Counted from the first letter of the stretch, positions 25,723-34,356 are shown. The stretch: 64,000 nucleotides of DNA from an uncultured Robinsoniella sp. (GCA_900540475.1 UQGG01000005.1:145525-209524), one strand, 5' to 3'. A program made the numbers and translations. Notes: a model not told the origin generated them from the letters alone.

Positions 25723-25935
25723 TTAAGATTTAATTAGTATTTGATTGACTAAACATTGATTATTTTTTACCAACTGCAATTGCATCTGCTTACAATCCAG
25801 CTGTGTCATTCTTATAAATAATTTTTTAAATTCACTTTCTGACAAATCCTGTTTTTTTAATAGGTTTCTAAAGTATTCAGTATTGTGAGATGTAAACCGA
25901 TACTTTTCTTTAAAATATTGTATTCCTAATTTCAT
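25723..25935 (-). CDS. 70-aa protein of unknown function
   Basis: The start is ATG at 25935, 7 nt after GGAGG; an in-frame TTG at 25941 lies too close to the ribosome site. The small helical protein carries LRQ/KK-rich segments (EYFRNLLKKQDLSESEFKKLF). It ends 7 nt from the intron's 3' end. No family was recognised. Confidence 0.5.
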   Translation of the reverse strand: MKLGIQYFKEKYRFTSHNTEYFRNLLKKQDLSESEFKKLFIRMTQLDCKQMQLQLVKNNQCLVNQILIKS

Positions 25936-26060
25936 TCTCAAACCTCCCTGTTAGTATCAGTATAAATAAGTGATGATAATAATCCATAGTTGTATATTCT
26001 ATATGCAGGTGCAAAGAACAAAGACAATCAATGCTAACCCAAAATTCAAACCGGGATTTT

Positions 26061-26312
26061 TTAATCTATCTCTTCGAATATAGAATCTGGTACACTATTA
26101 GCACTTTTCTCCATTTCTTCTATAAGATAAGCATACTTAACAAATAATTTATCCCGAAGAGCATAAAAAGTTAATTCATCCAACTGCGTAATTATAATTG
26201 CTAATATATCTAATGTCATAATTAATTTATTTTTTAAAGCGTTTTCTTGTCGATCGGATGCATACAGGCTTAAATATATGGCTAATTCCTTTTGTTCATC
26301 ATTTAATCCCAT
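26061..26312 (-). CDS. 83-aa helical protein of unknown function
   Basis: ATG after AAAGGAGTGTAAC. The sequence is all-helical (ELAIYLSLYASDRQENALKN, LDILAIIITQLDELTFYAL). It lies 11 nt downstream of the secreted-protein gene at 26324 on the same strand, in an apparent operon with the sigma/anti-sigma pair. No family was recognised. Confidence 0.55.
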   Translation of the reverse strand: MGLNDEQKELAIYLSLYASDRQENALKNKLIMTLDILAIIITQLDELTFYALRDKLFVKYAYLIEEMEKSANSVPDSIFEEID

Positions 26313-26323
26313 GTTACACTCCT

Positions 26324-26731
26324 TTAATAATTCTGGGTTTGGCTGGTGCCGGTTGCTGTTTCTACAATAGTATTACCACTTTTAACCTTTAATGTTGTTA
26401 CAACTCTATAGTAGTATCCGGAAGATATGTAGTAGTTCCTTTCTATAGATCCAAGTGTTGTAGCTGAGAAATCTCGGGACCAGGATGTTTCAGATATCCA
26501 GGATTTTTTGTCTTGACTACGTTGCAATTCAATTTGAATTGTAGCATTATGATTCTTGTATAATACGTATGATCCGCTACAAGTCGCTTTCCCAGAAGAA
26601 TTAATCTGTATCGCTGTTGCAAGCTGTGAGATGTTTATGTATCTGGGGGATGACATTTCTGCAGCATAAGCACCAAGATTAATAAGAAGTGCTAATATAA
26701 TGGTTGCTGGCATAAAAAGTTTTTTCTTCAT
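26324..26731 (-). CDS. Small secreted protein (DUF6147-like)
   Basis: 135 aa with a signal peptide (1-23, ending AYA). The mature part is beta-rich, with IQIELQRSQDKKSW and a YYYRVVTTLKV strand typical of small secreted Clostridial proteins recalled as DUF6147; this was not searched. It sits downstream of an ECF sigma and anti-sigma pair and may be a regulon target. Confidence 0.6.
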   Translation of the reverse strand: MKKKLFMPATIILALLINLGAYAAEMSSPRYINISQLATAIQINSSGKATCSGSYVLYKNHNATIQIELQRSQDKKSWISETSWSRDFSATTLGSIERNYYISSGYYYRVVTTLKVKSGNTIVETATGTSQTQNY

Positions 26732-26767
26732 TTTAAATTTCTCTCCTTAATTTTATATGAAATACTT

Positions 26768-27466
26768 CTATTCTATGCTCTCCGCAATTTTCTTCAGCTC
26801 CTTTCCAGAAGTATTATCATCTGTGATTATTATAAAAATTTTATCTCTTAATTTATCAGTCCAGGTCAGAGTACGAAAACCGCCTTTCAATATCAACATA
26901 CCATATTGCTTATTAATAGATACTTCTGAAACTTCTGCATTTTCAGTATCCAGGTTAACGACAACGTTTGAATTGTACTGCTTTAAGGTAATTTGAGAAT
27001 CTATTGAATTATATATCAAAATTTTTTCGGCATCATTTTGGATGGTATTATTTAGCGTAAATCCGACTGGTATATATTTTGGTAAATAATATTCGGTTAA
27101 ATCAATATCCTTATGTGTTTCGCTCAATTGGATCTCGGTATATTTATCAGAAAAATTCATCATGGTATTTAAAAACTTATTACGGACTGCCTGTGAAGTT
27201 AGAGAGACTAAAAGTGCGGCCGTACACAATATTAAAATGGCTGCAGTGAAGTGTTTTATTGTGTAAATATATCTTTTTACTTTTTTGTGTTTTAATTCCC
27301 TTACTATAAATGCATCAAATTTATGACTCTGTTCTGCATTAGGGGTATATTCGCTATCTGTCCTAAGCGCATCATTGAGCTGCAATATTTTTTTACCATC
27401 AGATAACGCTTTACCATATACCATACGATCAATCAATAAATCCTCATGGTTATTATTTTTCTTCAT
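26768..27466 (-). CDS. Membrane anti-sigma factor (DUF4367-like)
   Basis: 232 aa. A cytoplasmic N-terminal region of about 70 residues, a transmembrane helix near 71-90 (HFTAAILILCTAALLVSL), and an extracytoplasmic domain with LPKYIPVGF and ILKGGFRTLTWTDKLRDKIFII, the DUF4367 signature. It overlaps the sigma-factor gene by 14 nt. It probably holds the ECF sigma until an envelope signal arrives. Confidence 0.8.
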   Translation of the reverse strand: MKKNNNHEDLLIDRMVYGKALSDGKKILQLNDALRTDSEYTPNAEQSHKFDAFIVRELKHKKVKRYIYTIKHFTAAILILCTAALLVSLTSQAVRNKFLNTMMNFSDKYTEIQLSETHKDIDLTEYYLPKYIPVGFTLNNTIQNDAEKILIYNSIDSQITLKQYNSNVVVNLDTENAEVSEVSINKQYGMLILKGGFRTLTWTDKLRDKIFIIITDDNTSGKELKKIAESIE

Positions 27467-28010
27467 TGCCTTTTTCCTTCCGGATAATTTTTAATAGTTT
27501 GCGTTTGGCTCTGGTAAGACAACTTGCGACATTAGCATATGGAATATCTGTATAGGTAGCAAGTTCTCTTAAACTATATTCCATAAAATATTTACCTTGT
27601 AATAAAAGCTGATCTCTTTTAGGAAGTTTTGAGATTGCAACTGATAATTCTTCTCTATTCTCTTTATATATTAAACTTTCTTCAACGGATGAAATGAGAA
27701 AATGATCTGTTATAAATGCATCCGCCATGATCTCGTCATAAGATGTTTCGCAAAATCTTGAGTTTTTTCTTATATAATCCAGTGAAACGGATGTAATAGT
27801 AGCATATAGATATGTAGCAAGCGCTGATTCTTCTAATAGTAATAGGGTATCAACGTGTTTTATAAGCCGTATGAATGCATCTTGAATTAAATCATCTACC
27901 ATAGATTGGTTATTTGTTATCTTAATAACTTGATTACGTAGGATAGGATAAAATCTAATATACAAATTATTGATGAATTTTCTTTCTTTTTCTGGGATAT
28001 ATTCTGGCAT
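27453..28010 (-). CDS. ECF-type RNA polymerase sigma factor
   Basis: 185 aa. Region 2 includes DDLIQDAFIRLIKHVD, and region 4 includes LRELATYTDIPYANVASCLTRAKRKLLKIIRKE. It overlaps the anti-sigma gene, as is usual for ECF pairs. It probably directs RNA polymerase to envelope-stress genes, possibly including the secreted protein at 26324. Confidence 0.9.
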   Translation of the reverse strand: MPEYIPEKERKFINNLYIRFYPILRNQVIKITNNQSMVDDLIQDAFIRLIKHVDTLLLLEESALATYLYATITSVSLDYIRKNSRFCETSYDEIMADAFITDHFLISSVEESLIYKENREELSVAISKLPKRDQLLLQGKYFMEYSLRELATYTDIPYANVASCLTRAKRKLLKIIRKEKGNEEK

Positions 28011-28137
28011 CTTGTATTTCCCCGATTTTCTTGTTTTATTTGAGTAGAATCATCGTTTATTAATATAAAGGGATATATATGTATAAATTATGTTTAATAA
28101 GTATATATTAAAAATTAATAATTTTCAATGAGTATTT

Positions 28138-28159
28138 TCGTATTTATTAATAAATACGA
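28138..28159. promoter_or_regulatory. 22-bp perfect palindrome, likely operator
   Basis: TCGTATTTATT and its exact reverse complement meet at the centre. It lies about 17 nt upstream of TATAAT (near 28177) for the HTH gene at 28215, suggesting autoregulation. Confidence 0.7.
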
Positions 28160-28214
28160 GAAATTCTGAGAATATTTGCTATAATGTCCCCAAACAGATG
28201 GTAGGAGAATGCAC

Positions 28215-28529
28215 GTGGAAATTAACAAAGAAACATTTTATGAACGCCTTCGGGACCTGCGTAATGAAAGGCAGTGGACTCAGAAGGATGTGGCAGAAAA
28301 ATTAAATGTAACAGTTTCTACTATAAGTTGTTATGAAACTGGGAGAACCGATCCAGACATAGAGACAATTATAGAGCTGGCAAATTTATATAGTGTATCG
28401 TTTGACTATTTATTTGGCTTAACGGATGTAGACAAAATAATTGTGCCCGGATACCTCAGTAAATCTGATAAATATGCTTTAAAAAGATATATAGAATTTT
28501 TAAGTAGTAAAATTAATAATAATAAATAA
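28215..28529 (+). CDS. XRE-family transcriptional regulator
   Basis: 104 aa from GTG at 28215, preferred over ATG at 28209 because TAGGAGA is 8 nt before the GTG. The N-terminus is a clear Cro/CI HTH (ERLRDLRNERQWTQKDVAEKL, then STISCYETGRTDPD). It is followed by the family-typical YSVSFDYLFGLTD. It is divergent from the ECF operon, with a palindromic operator between them. Confidence 0.88.
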   Translation: MEINKETFYERLRDLRNERQWTQKDVAEKLNVTVSTISCYETGRTDPDIETIIELANLYSVSFDYLFGLTDVDKIIVPGYLSKSDKYALKRYIEFLSSKINNNK

Positions 28530-28547
28530 TAATTGGTAAAAATAAAA

Positions 28548-28583
28548 CCTTGCAAAATTAATGATTTGCAAGGGATTTTTTTT
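28548..28583 (+). terminator. Intrinsic terminator of the XRE gene
   Basis: CCTTGCAAA pairs with TTTGCAAGG and is followed by a run of T. Confidence 0.85.
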
Positions 28584-28646
28584 TGTAATTTTATGGATTG
28601 GAATGATATGGAACATGATACGGTAAAAAGGATAATGGAATTAGCA

Positions 28647-28905
28647 ATGGGGGTAAACCAGGACCAGGGGATCCGGTATAAATAGTTTTATGACATTTTA
28701 AAGTCCCTGTGTAAAAGGGGATATATGCTATATATCCGGGACAAAGTGGATCTGGTGCCTATGAATCCCTCAAAGGAAGTCAGAGTAACCCGCATTCAAT
28801 GCTCTTCATTTCAAGATCAACCAGTTTGATGAATTAGAAATAATAAAATGGATACAGTGTCTTAAAGTATAGCCCTGAAAATTTAATTCTGGGGCTTTCA
28901 TTTTT
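28647..28905 (+). pseudogene. Decayed copy of the 21032-type gene with its terminator
   Basis: Matches 21595-21855 at roughly 75-80% nucleotide identity (TTTTAAAGTCCCTGTG, AAGATCAACCAG, GGATACAGT), but with frameshifts and early stops. It ends in the same AGCCC...GGGGCT hairpin near 28870-28896. It shows a past duplication at the right side of the island. The remainder of the 28584-29023 gap has no supported gene. Confidence 0.75.
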
Positions 28906-29023
28906 ATGCAGAACAGATTATAGTAGTAATTATGAGGCAATCGGATAAATCTGTATGGAGATCGTAGAGGAATATAGTACAGAAAATCCGTGGATTTTTC
29001 CTAATTAGAGTAGAATACTCGTT

Positions 29024-29434
29024 GTGTACGTTCTTTCAATTAGGATGACGCAGTGGGGATCCAAGACACTTGGAGACCAGGGATATACGCCCATTGAAAT
29101 TCTGCGCCATTACTATGGTGAGAGTATGTATATTAACAGTGCGGAAGAAATCGCGGGAGTTCCATCATCCTGGCCGGGTTACAGCCTGGATATCGGAGCC
29201 AGCGGCGATAAAGTAAGGCAGATTCAGGAACAGATAAATGCAATTTCCAATGCTTATCCGCTGATTCCAAAGATTGCTGTAGATGGCATTTATGGAGAAG
29301 GTACGCAGAATGCGGTAAGGGTGTTCCAGGACGTTTTCGGACTGCCGGAAACCGGAATCGTGGATTATAGAACCTGGTATAAGATTCAGGAGATTTTTGT
29401 TGGGGTTACCAGGATAGCTGAATTGAATCCGTAA
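29024..29434 (+). pseudogene. 3' fragment of a SpoIID/PG-binding domain protein
   Basis: 136 codons open. The sequence begins inside a SpoIID/LytB-like domain end (MTQWGSKTLGDQGYTPIEILRHYYG). It continues into a peptidoglycan-binding domain (GASGDKVRQIQEQIN, VDGIYGEGTQNAVRVFQDVFGL). The N-terminal catalytic part is missing and the upstream DNA is unrelated, so the island's right junction probably cut the gene near 29042. The start codon is fortuitous. Confidence 0.65.
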
Positions 29435-29460
29435 TAATTTACACCAAATGTAAATAGTGG

Positions 29461-29512
29461 AAGCGTGTTTGATAAGAGTGTAACAATTTCTTATCAAACA
29501 CGCTTTTTCTAT
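29461..29512. terminator. Intrinsic terminator
   Basis: AAGCGTGTTTGATAAG pairs with CTTATCAAACACGCTT and T-rich flank. The AGCGTGTTTGA arm resembles arms at 31721 and 38513. Confidence 0.8.
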
Positions 29513-29687
29513 TTTCATTTCGGCTACATACACAAAAAGTAATGGTTTCAGAGATATCATGAAATGTTAGATTTTCGGTCTTTTTCCCTTTCATTGGAGA
29601 CATTTTAGAGATATTTTAGAGATTCGATTGTTATTGTTTTTAGGAAGACGTAACTAATAAAAATTGTAATCAGGCAAAGGAGATAGT

Positions 29688-30332
29688 ATGAGAAAAAACA
29701 AATTTATTGCAATTGGTATACTGACACTGGGTTTGGCGCTGGCTGGATGCAATGGCGCAGAATCGGCAGGAGAGACAAGTGGAGCAAATGAGACAACAGG
29801 AGCACCAGGTGAGACAAGTAGAGCAGGTGAAAATACAGATGCCCCAGGAGAGGAAAACGAAGCAGGTGAAAATTCAGATGGACCAGAAGGGACAGGAGGA
29901 GCAGTTGAATCGGCAGAAAAGTCAAGCACAAAGCAAGCCATGGGATCAAGTTCCAACGAACCATATGTGGCAACTGAGGGGAGTGTAGAACTTGAAAAAA
30001 GCCAGAAAAGCAGCGCATCCGGCTCAGAAATAAGAGGGACTATTGCATCCATGGACGGATATAAAATTACGATTGACGGATTGGGTGCAACAACAAATGC
30101 AGATGGTTTTTTTTCGGGAGGGGGAAATACTAGTAATATGAAAAATTTGGAGTTGGAGTACACAGATAATACCAAATTTTTAGTAAGTACGACAAGCGAG
30201 GATGGACAATCCAGTGCCCCTGTAGAAGGGAGCAGTTCTGATCTTGAGTTGGATGCACTGCTGATTGTTAAGGGAGAACTAAAAGATGATGTGTTGATTG
30301 CATCAGAAATAGAAATTGTCAAAGAAAAATAA
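29688..30332 (+). CDS. Lipoprotein with Glu/Gly/Thr-rich linker and OB-like C-terminal domain
   Basis: 214 aa, ATG after AGGAGATAGT. Signal peptide with lipobox LAGC (Cys 21). Residues about 22-105 form a repetitive acidic linker (GETSGANETTGAPGETS). The C-terminal domain (IRGTIASMDGYKITI, LLIVKGELKDDVLIASEI) is DUF5666-like. It is probably a membrane-anchored extracellular protein; its ligand is not known. Confidence 0.75.
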   Translation: MRKNKFIAIGILTLGLALAGCNGAESAGETSGANETTGAPGETSRAGENTDAPGEENEAGENSDGPEGTGGAVESAEKSSTKQAMGSSSNEPYVATEGSVELEKSQKSSASGSEIRGTIASMDGYKITIDGLGATTNADGFFSGGGNTSNMKNLELEYTDNTKFLVSTTSEDGQSSAPVEGSSSDLELDALLIVKGELKDDVLIASEIEIVKEK

Positions 30333-30473
30333 AAGGGAAGAGAAGGTAAATAAAAAAATTAAAGAAAATAAAAAGAAAATTCGTATAATGAAAATAGCAG
30401 GAGGCGTGGCGTAATAGGCTGCGCCTCCTGTTCTGATGGGGGTTAATGTAGGTCAGGTCCGGTCCGGTAGAAA

Positions 30474-31694
30474 TTAACCTGCCTTAAAGTTATAAACAGG
30501 ACGTATTATTTGAATGATATCTGCAGTTGGAGCGATATTGCGGACAATATGATCCATATTCTTATATGCCATTGGGCATTCATCCAGAGTGGAAGTACCC
30601 ACAGAGGTTGTAAAAACGCCTTCCATAGATGATTCAAATTCAGCCAGGGTAAACTTTGCTTTCGCATCAGACCGGCTGAATAATCTGCCGGCACCGTGAG
30701 GGGCGGAAAAATTCCAGTCTTCATTTCCTTTTCCCATGCAGACTAAACTTCCGTCACGCATATTGATAGGAATTAAGAGCTTTTCTCCGGCTTTGGCCGA
30801 TACCGCTCCTTTTCGCACGATATTGTTGTCCAGGTCGATATAGTTGTGTATGGTTTCGAAGAATGGAAAATCGTTTAGTGTCATGCCTAAGAGTTGATCC
30901 AGTATTATTTGTGCGATGGTAATGCGGTTAAATGAGGCAAATTTCTGGCAGATTTTCATATCAGCAAGATACATGTCCCGGTATTCTCCTGTGAGATAGC
31001 AGAGGCCTTTGGGGGTGCTGATTACGTTCCATTTGAAGCTGCTTTTAAGTTCTTTTATTGCGTTTTGGATTTCATTTCGTTTACCGGCTGCTTTATATTC
31101 CTGGATAATCTGGTTTTGCCTTTCTAATACTTTATCTTTGCCCCGGAGCAGATCATACGCCATTTCCTGGTAATAATCTGCTGTCTGCTTACCCAGGTTT
31201 CGGCTTCCGGTGTGGATAACCAGGTATCTGCTGCCATCGTCAGCAGCGTCAATTTCTATAAAATGGTTTCCGCCGCCTAAAGTTCCGATACTTCTTTCCA
31301 GCCTTTTTGTGTCTTTTAATCCACGGTAGCATTCCAGATTTAGAAGCTCCGGAAACCGTGCGATTCTACCTTCATGAACATGCTTCCCACTGGGAATATA
31401 CTGCTTTATTATCCGATCAAGTTTTTCGAAATTGATCTCGGCTTTTCCAAGTTCTACCGTTAGCATTCCGCAGCCGATATCCACACCCACGATATTAGGG
31501 ATTACCATTTGACCAAGATCAGCCGTAAAACCAATGACACATCCGGCTCCGGCATGAACGTCGGGCATAATGCGGATCTGACAGCCGGAGACAAACTCCT
31601 GATTACATAATTCTTCAATCTGATTCCGGGCACTTATTTCAAGGTCATCTGAAAATATCTTAGCGGTAGTATAGGTTCCATTAATTGTAATCAT
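30474..31694 (-). CDS. rtcB: RtcB RNA ligase
   Basis: 406 aa from ATG at 31694 (ribosome site GAAAGG); a longer upstream frame has no site. RtcB features are clear: MPDVHAGAGCVIGFTA, CGMLTVEL, LGGGNHFIEI, HTGSRNLG and the SAPHGAGRLFSRSDA motif, which contains the guanylylated His. It ligates 2',3'-cyclic phosphate to 5'-OH RNA ends using GTP and Mn. It is last in the minus-strand locus after slipin and the Y RNA-like region, a context known for RNA-repair operons. Confidence 0.97.
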   Translation of the reverse strand: MITINGTYTTAKIFSDDLEISARNQIEELCNQEFVSGCQIRIMPDVHAGAGCVIGFTADLGQMVIPNIVGVDIGCGMLTVELGKAEINFEKLDRIIKQYIPSGKHVHEGRIARFPELLNLECYRGLKDTKRLERSIGTLGGGNHFIEIDAADDGSRYLVIHTGSRNLGKQTADYYQEMAYDLLRGKDKVLERQNQIIQEYKAAGKRNEIQNAIKELKSSFKWNVISTPKGLCYLTGEYRDMYLADMKICQKFASFNRITIAQIILDQLLGMTLNDFPFFETIHNYIDLDNNIVRKGAVSAKAGEKLLIPINMRDGSLVCMGKGNEDWNFSAPHGAGRLFSRSDAKAKFTLAEFESSMEGVFTTSVGTSTLDECPMAYKNMDHIVRNIAPTADIIQIIRPVYNFKAG

Positions 31695-31720
31695 ATTTTT
31701 CCTTTCTGTGATTGTAAGCC

Positions 31721-31777
31721 AGAGCGTGTTAAAATTGCTTCCTGGCAGATGGTGGAATAGATTTTCAAACACGCTCT
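31721..31777. repeat. Inverted repeat between slipin and rtcB
   Basis: AGAGCGTGTT and AACACGCTCT with a 37-nt loop. It could modulate rtcB expression or be a REP-like repeat; related arms occur at 29461 and 38513. Confidence 0.55.
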
Positions 31778-31811
31778 AACTTTTATATGAACAAAGTAAC
31801 TGACTTAAATA

Positions 31812-32915
31812 TCAGGATGCCTCTCCGCCATGTAAGATAGCGGATAGTTGTGTGAGCAGGCCGCTGCTTCCGTTAACCGAAATATTACCTACGTTCTCAC
31901 ATATTTTTTCCAGATACTCAAGCTCTTTCAGCTTATAGAGCGTTGTATTTTCATCCATTAGTCTGGCGGTATTCAGCAGTGACCGTGTTGAGGCGACTTC
32001 TTCTCTGCGGGTAATCACGTTTGCCTGTGCACGTTTTTCGGCAATTAACACCGTATTCATAATATCGCGGATTTCACCCGGGAGAATAATATCTTTGACT
32101 CCTGCATCTGTAATTTCGATGTACAGTTCTTTGGACTTTTCTTTCAGCTTTTCAAAAACGTAGACAGAAATCTGCTCTTTGTTTTCCAGGATTTCATCAA
32201 TTCGGTATTTACTGATATAATCCCGCAGGGCAAACTGTGCTGCAACATGCATTTGTTCCTCATAATTGTCGATTTCTGTAAATATTTTTATGTAATCCGT
32301 AATTTTATAAGTACATACAAAGTTAATGCGCAGGGCAACTTTGTCCTGGGAGAGTATTTCCTGTCCGTTTATATCCATTTGGGAAAGACGGGTATCAACC
32401 AGACTGTAATCAATCTTTGTACTGCATTTCCAGTAATAGTAAGTTCCTGCATCAAGGAGCTTTACCAGCTTTTGGTCAAAATAGAGAAGGGCTTTCTGAT
32501 ATTCTTTTACCTCAATTCTGGTATAAAGGTATGTAGGGACTTGACTGAAGATATATTGTGGGATATCGTCAGCAATCTCCGGTGTCTGGATGCTGGTTTT
32601 TATGAAATCATGTTTTTGAATTACGGACCAGAATGTATATTTACCTCTTCTGAGTATTTCTTCAAATTTTCCGTTTATAAAATGGAGTGCAAGCTCTTCA
32701 TCAGCCACATCTACTGTGTCTGTTTGTTTTGCAACCTTTTCATTCAGAAGCAGAACTTCCGGTGAACAGGAGTCAGAAGCAAGCGGTCCGTCAAGGGAAA
32801 CAATTTCAATGTTTTGATTGCCGAACGTGAAATATTTTCCGGCTTCCAGTAATTTTACAAACTTTCCGTTTTTAAAGAGCAGGCCTCTTTGATTTTCCTG
32901 AATAATAGTACGCAT
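31812..32915 (-). CDS. SPFH/slipin family protein
   Basis: 367 aa, ATG after CAGGAGGTG. An SPFH core at about 150-300 (SQDKVALRINFVCTYKITDY, ADAGVKDIILPGEIRDIMNTV, AEKRAQANVITRREEVA) follows an unusual N-terminal half with two repeats of a short 'GKFVKLLEAGKYF' type unit. Slipins scaffold membrane microdomains. Its place between a Y RNA-like region and rtcB implies a role in RNA repair or damage response; no transmembrane helix is evident. Confidence 0.85.
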   Translation of the reverse strand: MRTIIQENQRGLLFKNGKFVKLLEAGKYFTFGNQNIEIVSLDGPLASDSCSPEVLLLNEKVAKQTDTVDVADEELALHFINGKFEEILRRGKYTFWSVIQKHDFIKTSIQTPEIADDIPQYIFSQVPTYLYTRIEVKEYQKALLYFDQKLVKLLDAGTYYYWKCSTKIDYSLVDTRLSQMDINGQEILSQDKVALRINFVCTYKITDYIKIFTEIDNYEEQMHVAAQFALRDYISKYRIDEILENKEQISVYVFEKLKEKSKELYIEITDAGVKDIILPGEIRDIMNTVLIAEKRAQANVITRREEVASTRSLLNTARLMDENTTLYKLKELEYLEKICENVGNISVNGSSGLLTQLSAILHGGEAS

Positions 32916-32944
32916 AGATACACCTCCTGGTGATTTGTTGAGAT

Positions 32945-33146
32945 ACAGACATCCAATGTATAAAATGCGGCTGAAAAATTAAGTCTGACGCTGACATTGG
33001 GGGAAGTACGTGCCATAAAAAGCACGCTTCTGCACAGATGCCTATGTGAAACGATATCCTTTTTCAGGCAAGGCATTTGATACATGCAGGCTTTGCCGGT
33101 AACGATGCAATCACATGCTCCGGTTTCTGCCTGGGCGGATGTCTGT
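32945..33146 (-). ncRNA. Candidate second structured RNA or long leader before slipin
   Basis: ACAGACATCC and GGATGTCTGT, exact 10-bp inverted repeats, enclose about 180 nt without a supported reading frame. Inner AGGC/GCCT and CCGG/CCGG pairings are possible. It may be a structured 5' leader of slipin or a second Y-like RNA. Evidence is weak beyond the long closing repeat. Confidence 0.35.
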
Positions 33147-33166
33147 ATATAGTTAATTGTTAAATT

Positions 33167-33350
33167 CTGTGTGATGAGCACAGCAGATTGTGCCTGTTAA
33201 GCACACCAAAACCACTTGGCCAGGTGAATAACCCGGGCAGGATTCGAACCTGCGGTTGTCGCAACATTGCTCTGGCATACGCTTTGGAAGATCCTGGCGC
33301 ACCGCAGTGAGATCTGACACACAACTGAAGCAACCCTGCAACAATAGTCT
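33167..33350 (-). ncRNA. tRNA-mimic RNA, Y RNA (YrlA)-like
   Basis: Read on the minus strand, four adjacent arms form a tRNA in permuted order. T-arm: GCAGG-TTCGAAT-CCTGC (33253-33237). Acceptor-like stem: CCGGGT/ACCTGG closed by loop TATTC (33236-33220). D-arm: CCAAGTGGTTTTGG (33219-33206). Anticodon-like arm: TGTGC-TTAACAG-GCACA (33205-33189). A further 5-bp, 7-nt-loop hairpin (CTGTG-CTCATCA-CACAG, 33183-33167) follows. An acceptor stem closed by a loop is the hallmark of YrlA-type Y RNAs, known next to rtcB operons. The 5' part (to about 33350) can form other hairpins. Ends are approximate. Confidence 0.6.
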
Positions 33351-33374
33351 AATGGAAAATTATGTATTTATCAC

Positions 33375-33418
33375 GGAAAAAAAGTTGCGAACTCTTATTT
33401 AAGTCCACAACTTTTTTG
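33375..33418 (-). terminator. Terminator overlapping the end of the WYL gene
   Basis: On the minus strand, AAAAAAGTTG pairs with CAACTTTTTTT across about 24 nt, overlapping the stop at 33395. It would separate the WYL transcript from the RNA-slipin-rtcB part or attenuate it. Confidence 0.7.
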
Positions 33419-34309
33419 CATTAACAGTCTTTTTTTTATCAGATCCACAAAATGCTCCGGTTCCGTCACTTTTACAAATGGTCCAAATGACAATACCCGG
33501 ATAAGCATTTCTGTTTCATCATCCCGCTCATAATATATCTTTATACGGTATTTCTGTTCCGAGATGCGCTGGGCTTCTTTTTCAAAGTGTGCGAAATGAA
33601 GCATAACACGTTCCAGAGCATTTCTTTCGTCTAAAAGTTCCATAATCAGATAATCAGAAATTATGTTCCTGGTTTTTCTGGCACGGACACCTGCTTCATC
33701 CAGGATGCCACATTCCTGGATACGACTGACATTGAGAATATCGGCATAGCGGCATCCTAAAATCCGAATACGGAATTTATCATCTTTTTCCGAATATTCA
33801 AATTGATATGGTGTACAAGCAATGGTTCTCTGGTTGTTTTTCCGGCTGCTATACTGAATAAGTACTTTTTTATTGGTGTGTATGGCATTTTGCAGGGTAT
33901 GGAATATTTGAATATAATGTTCGTTCTCATAGTCATCCCCATCATTGTAGTTGTCAAATACAACATAATCCTCCGGTGTAAACAATGGTTCCACATCTTC
34001 TGAAATTGTAAAATCAACCGGAAACAGTCTGATTCTGGGATCCAGGCTGATTGCTTTTAACCATCGTTTTTGCAGTGTGGTAAGCCCAGTGGATGGTTGG
34101 TGAACCAGCGGTGTTTGCAGTTTTTCATCTAATAACTGCCAGTTTTCATTTTTCAGTGCTGGTATAATGGTTAGATGACTTTCGGCAAAAGCGTTTTCTT
34201 TTATGATCGTTAGCATTTCACTTTCAGTCAGGCTGCCTTTTACGGATGCAGATAAGATTTTGGATACTGTATGATAGTAGCAGCTGTAAATTTCATGAAA
34301 TAATACCAT
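33395..34309 (-). CDS. WYL-domain regulator
   Basis: 304 aa, ATG after GGAGGATAAAC. The central part has WYL-type sequence (NKKVLIQYSSRKNNQRTIACTPYQFEYSEKDDKFRIRILGCR), followed by a C-terminal extension. WYL domains sense ligands, including nucleic acids, and often control defence or repair genes. No clear N-terminal HTH is seen. It lies 47 nt after the other WYL gene in the same operon. Confidence 0.8.
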   Translation of the reverse strand: MVLFHEIYSCYYHTVSKILSASVKGSLTESEMLTIIKENAFAESHLTIIPALKNENWQLLDEKLQTPLVHQPSTGLTTLQKRWLKAISLDPRIRLFPVDFTISEDVEPLFTPEDYVVFDNYNDGDDYENEHYIQIFHTLQNAIHTNKKVLIQYSSRKNNQRTIACTPYQFEYSEKDDKFRIRILGCRYADILNVSRIQECGILDEAGVRARKTRNIISDYLIMELLDERNALERVMLHFAHFEKEAQRISEQKYRIKIYYERDDETEMLIRVLSFGPFVKVTEPEHFVDLIKKRLLMQKSCGLK

Positions 34310-34356
34310 GTTTATCCTCCTGTTTTTTCACAAACTTTCAAATACACCCTGGCATG

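Noticed and set aside
28647..28870. Functional homolog of the 262-aa gene
   Set aside because: Frameshifts and an early TAG break the frame.
32990..33020. A sigma-54 promoter before slipin (TGGCAC on the minus strand)
   Set aside because: The -12 element TTGC is not at the right distance, and no sigma-54 activator is present in the window.
33237..33253. A standard tRNA gene suggested by the GCAGG-TTCGAAT-CCTGC arm
   Set aside because: The acceptor strand continues into a closed hairpin and the D- and anticodon-like arms come after the T-arm, so no ordinary tRNA can fold here; a permuted tRNA mimic fits better.
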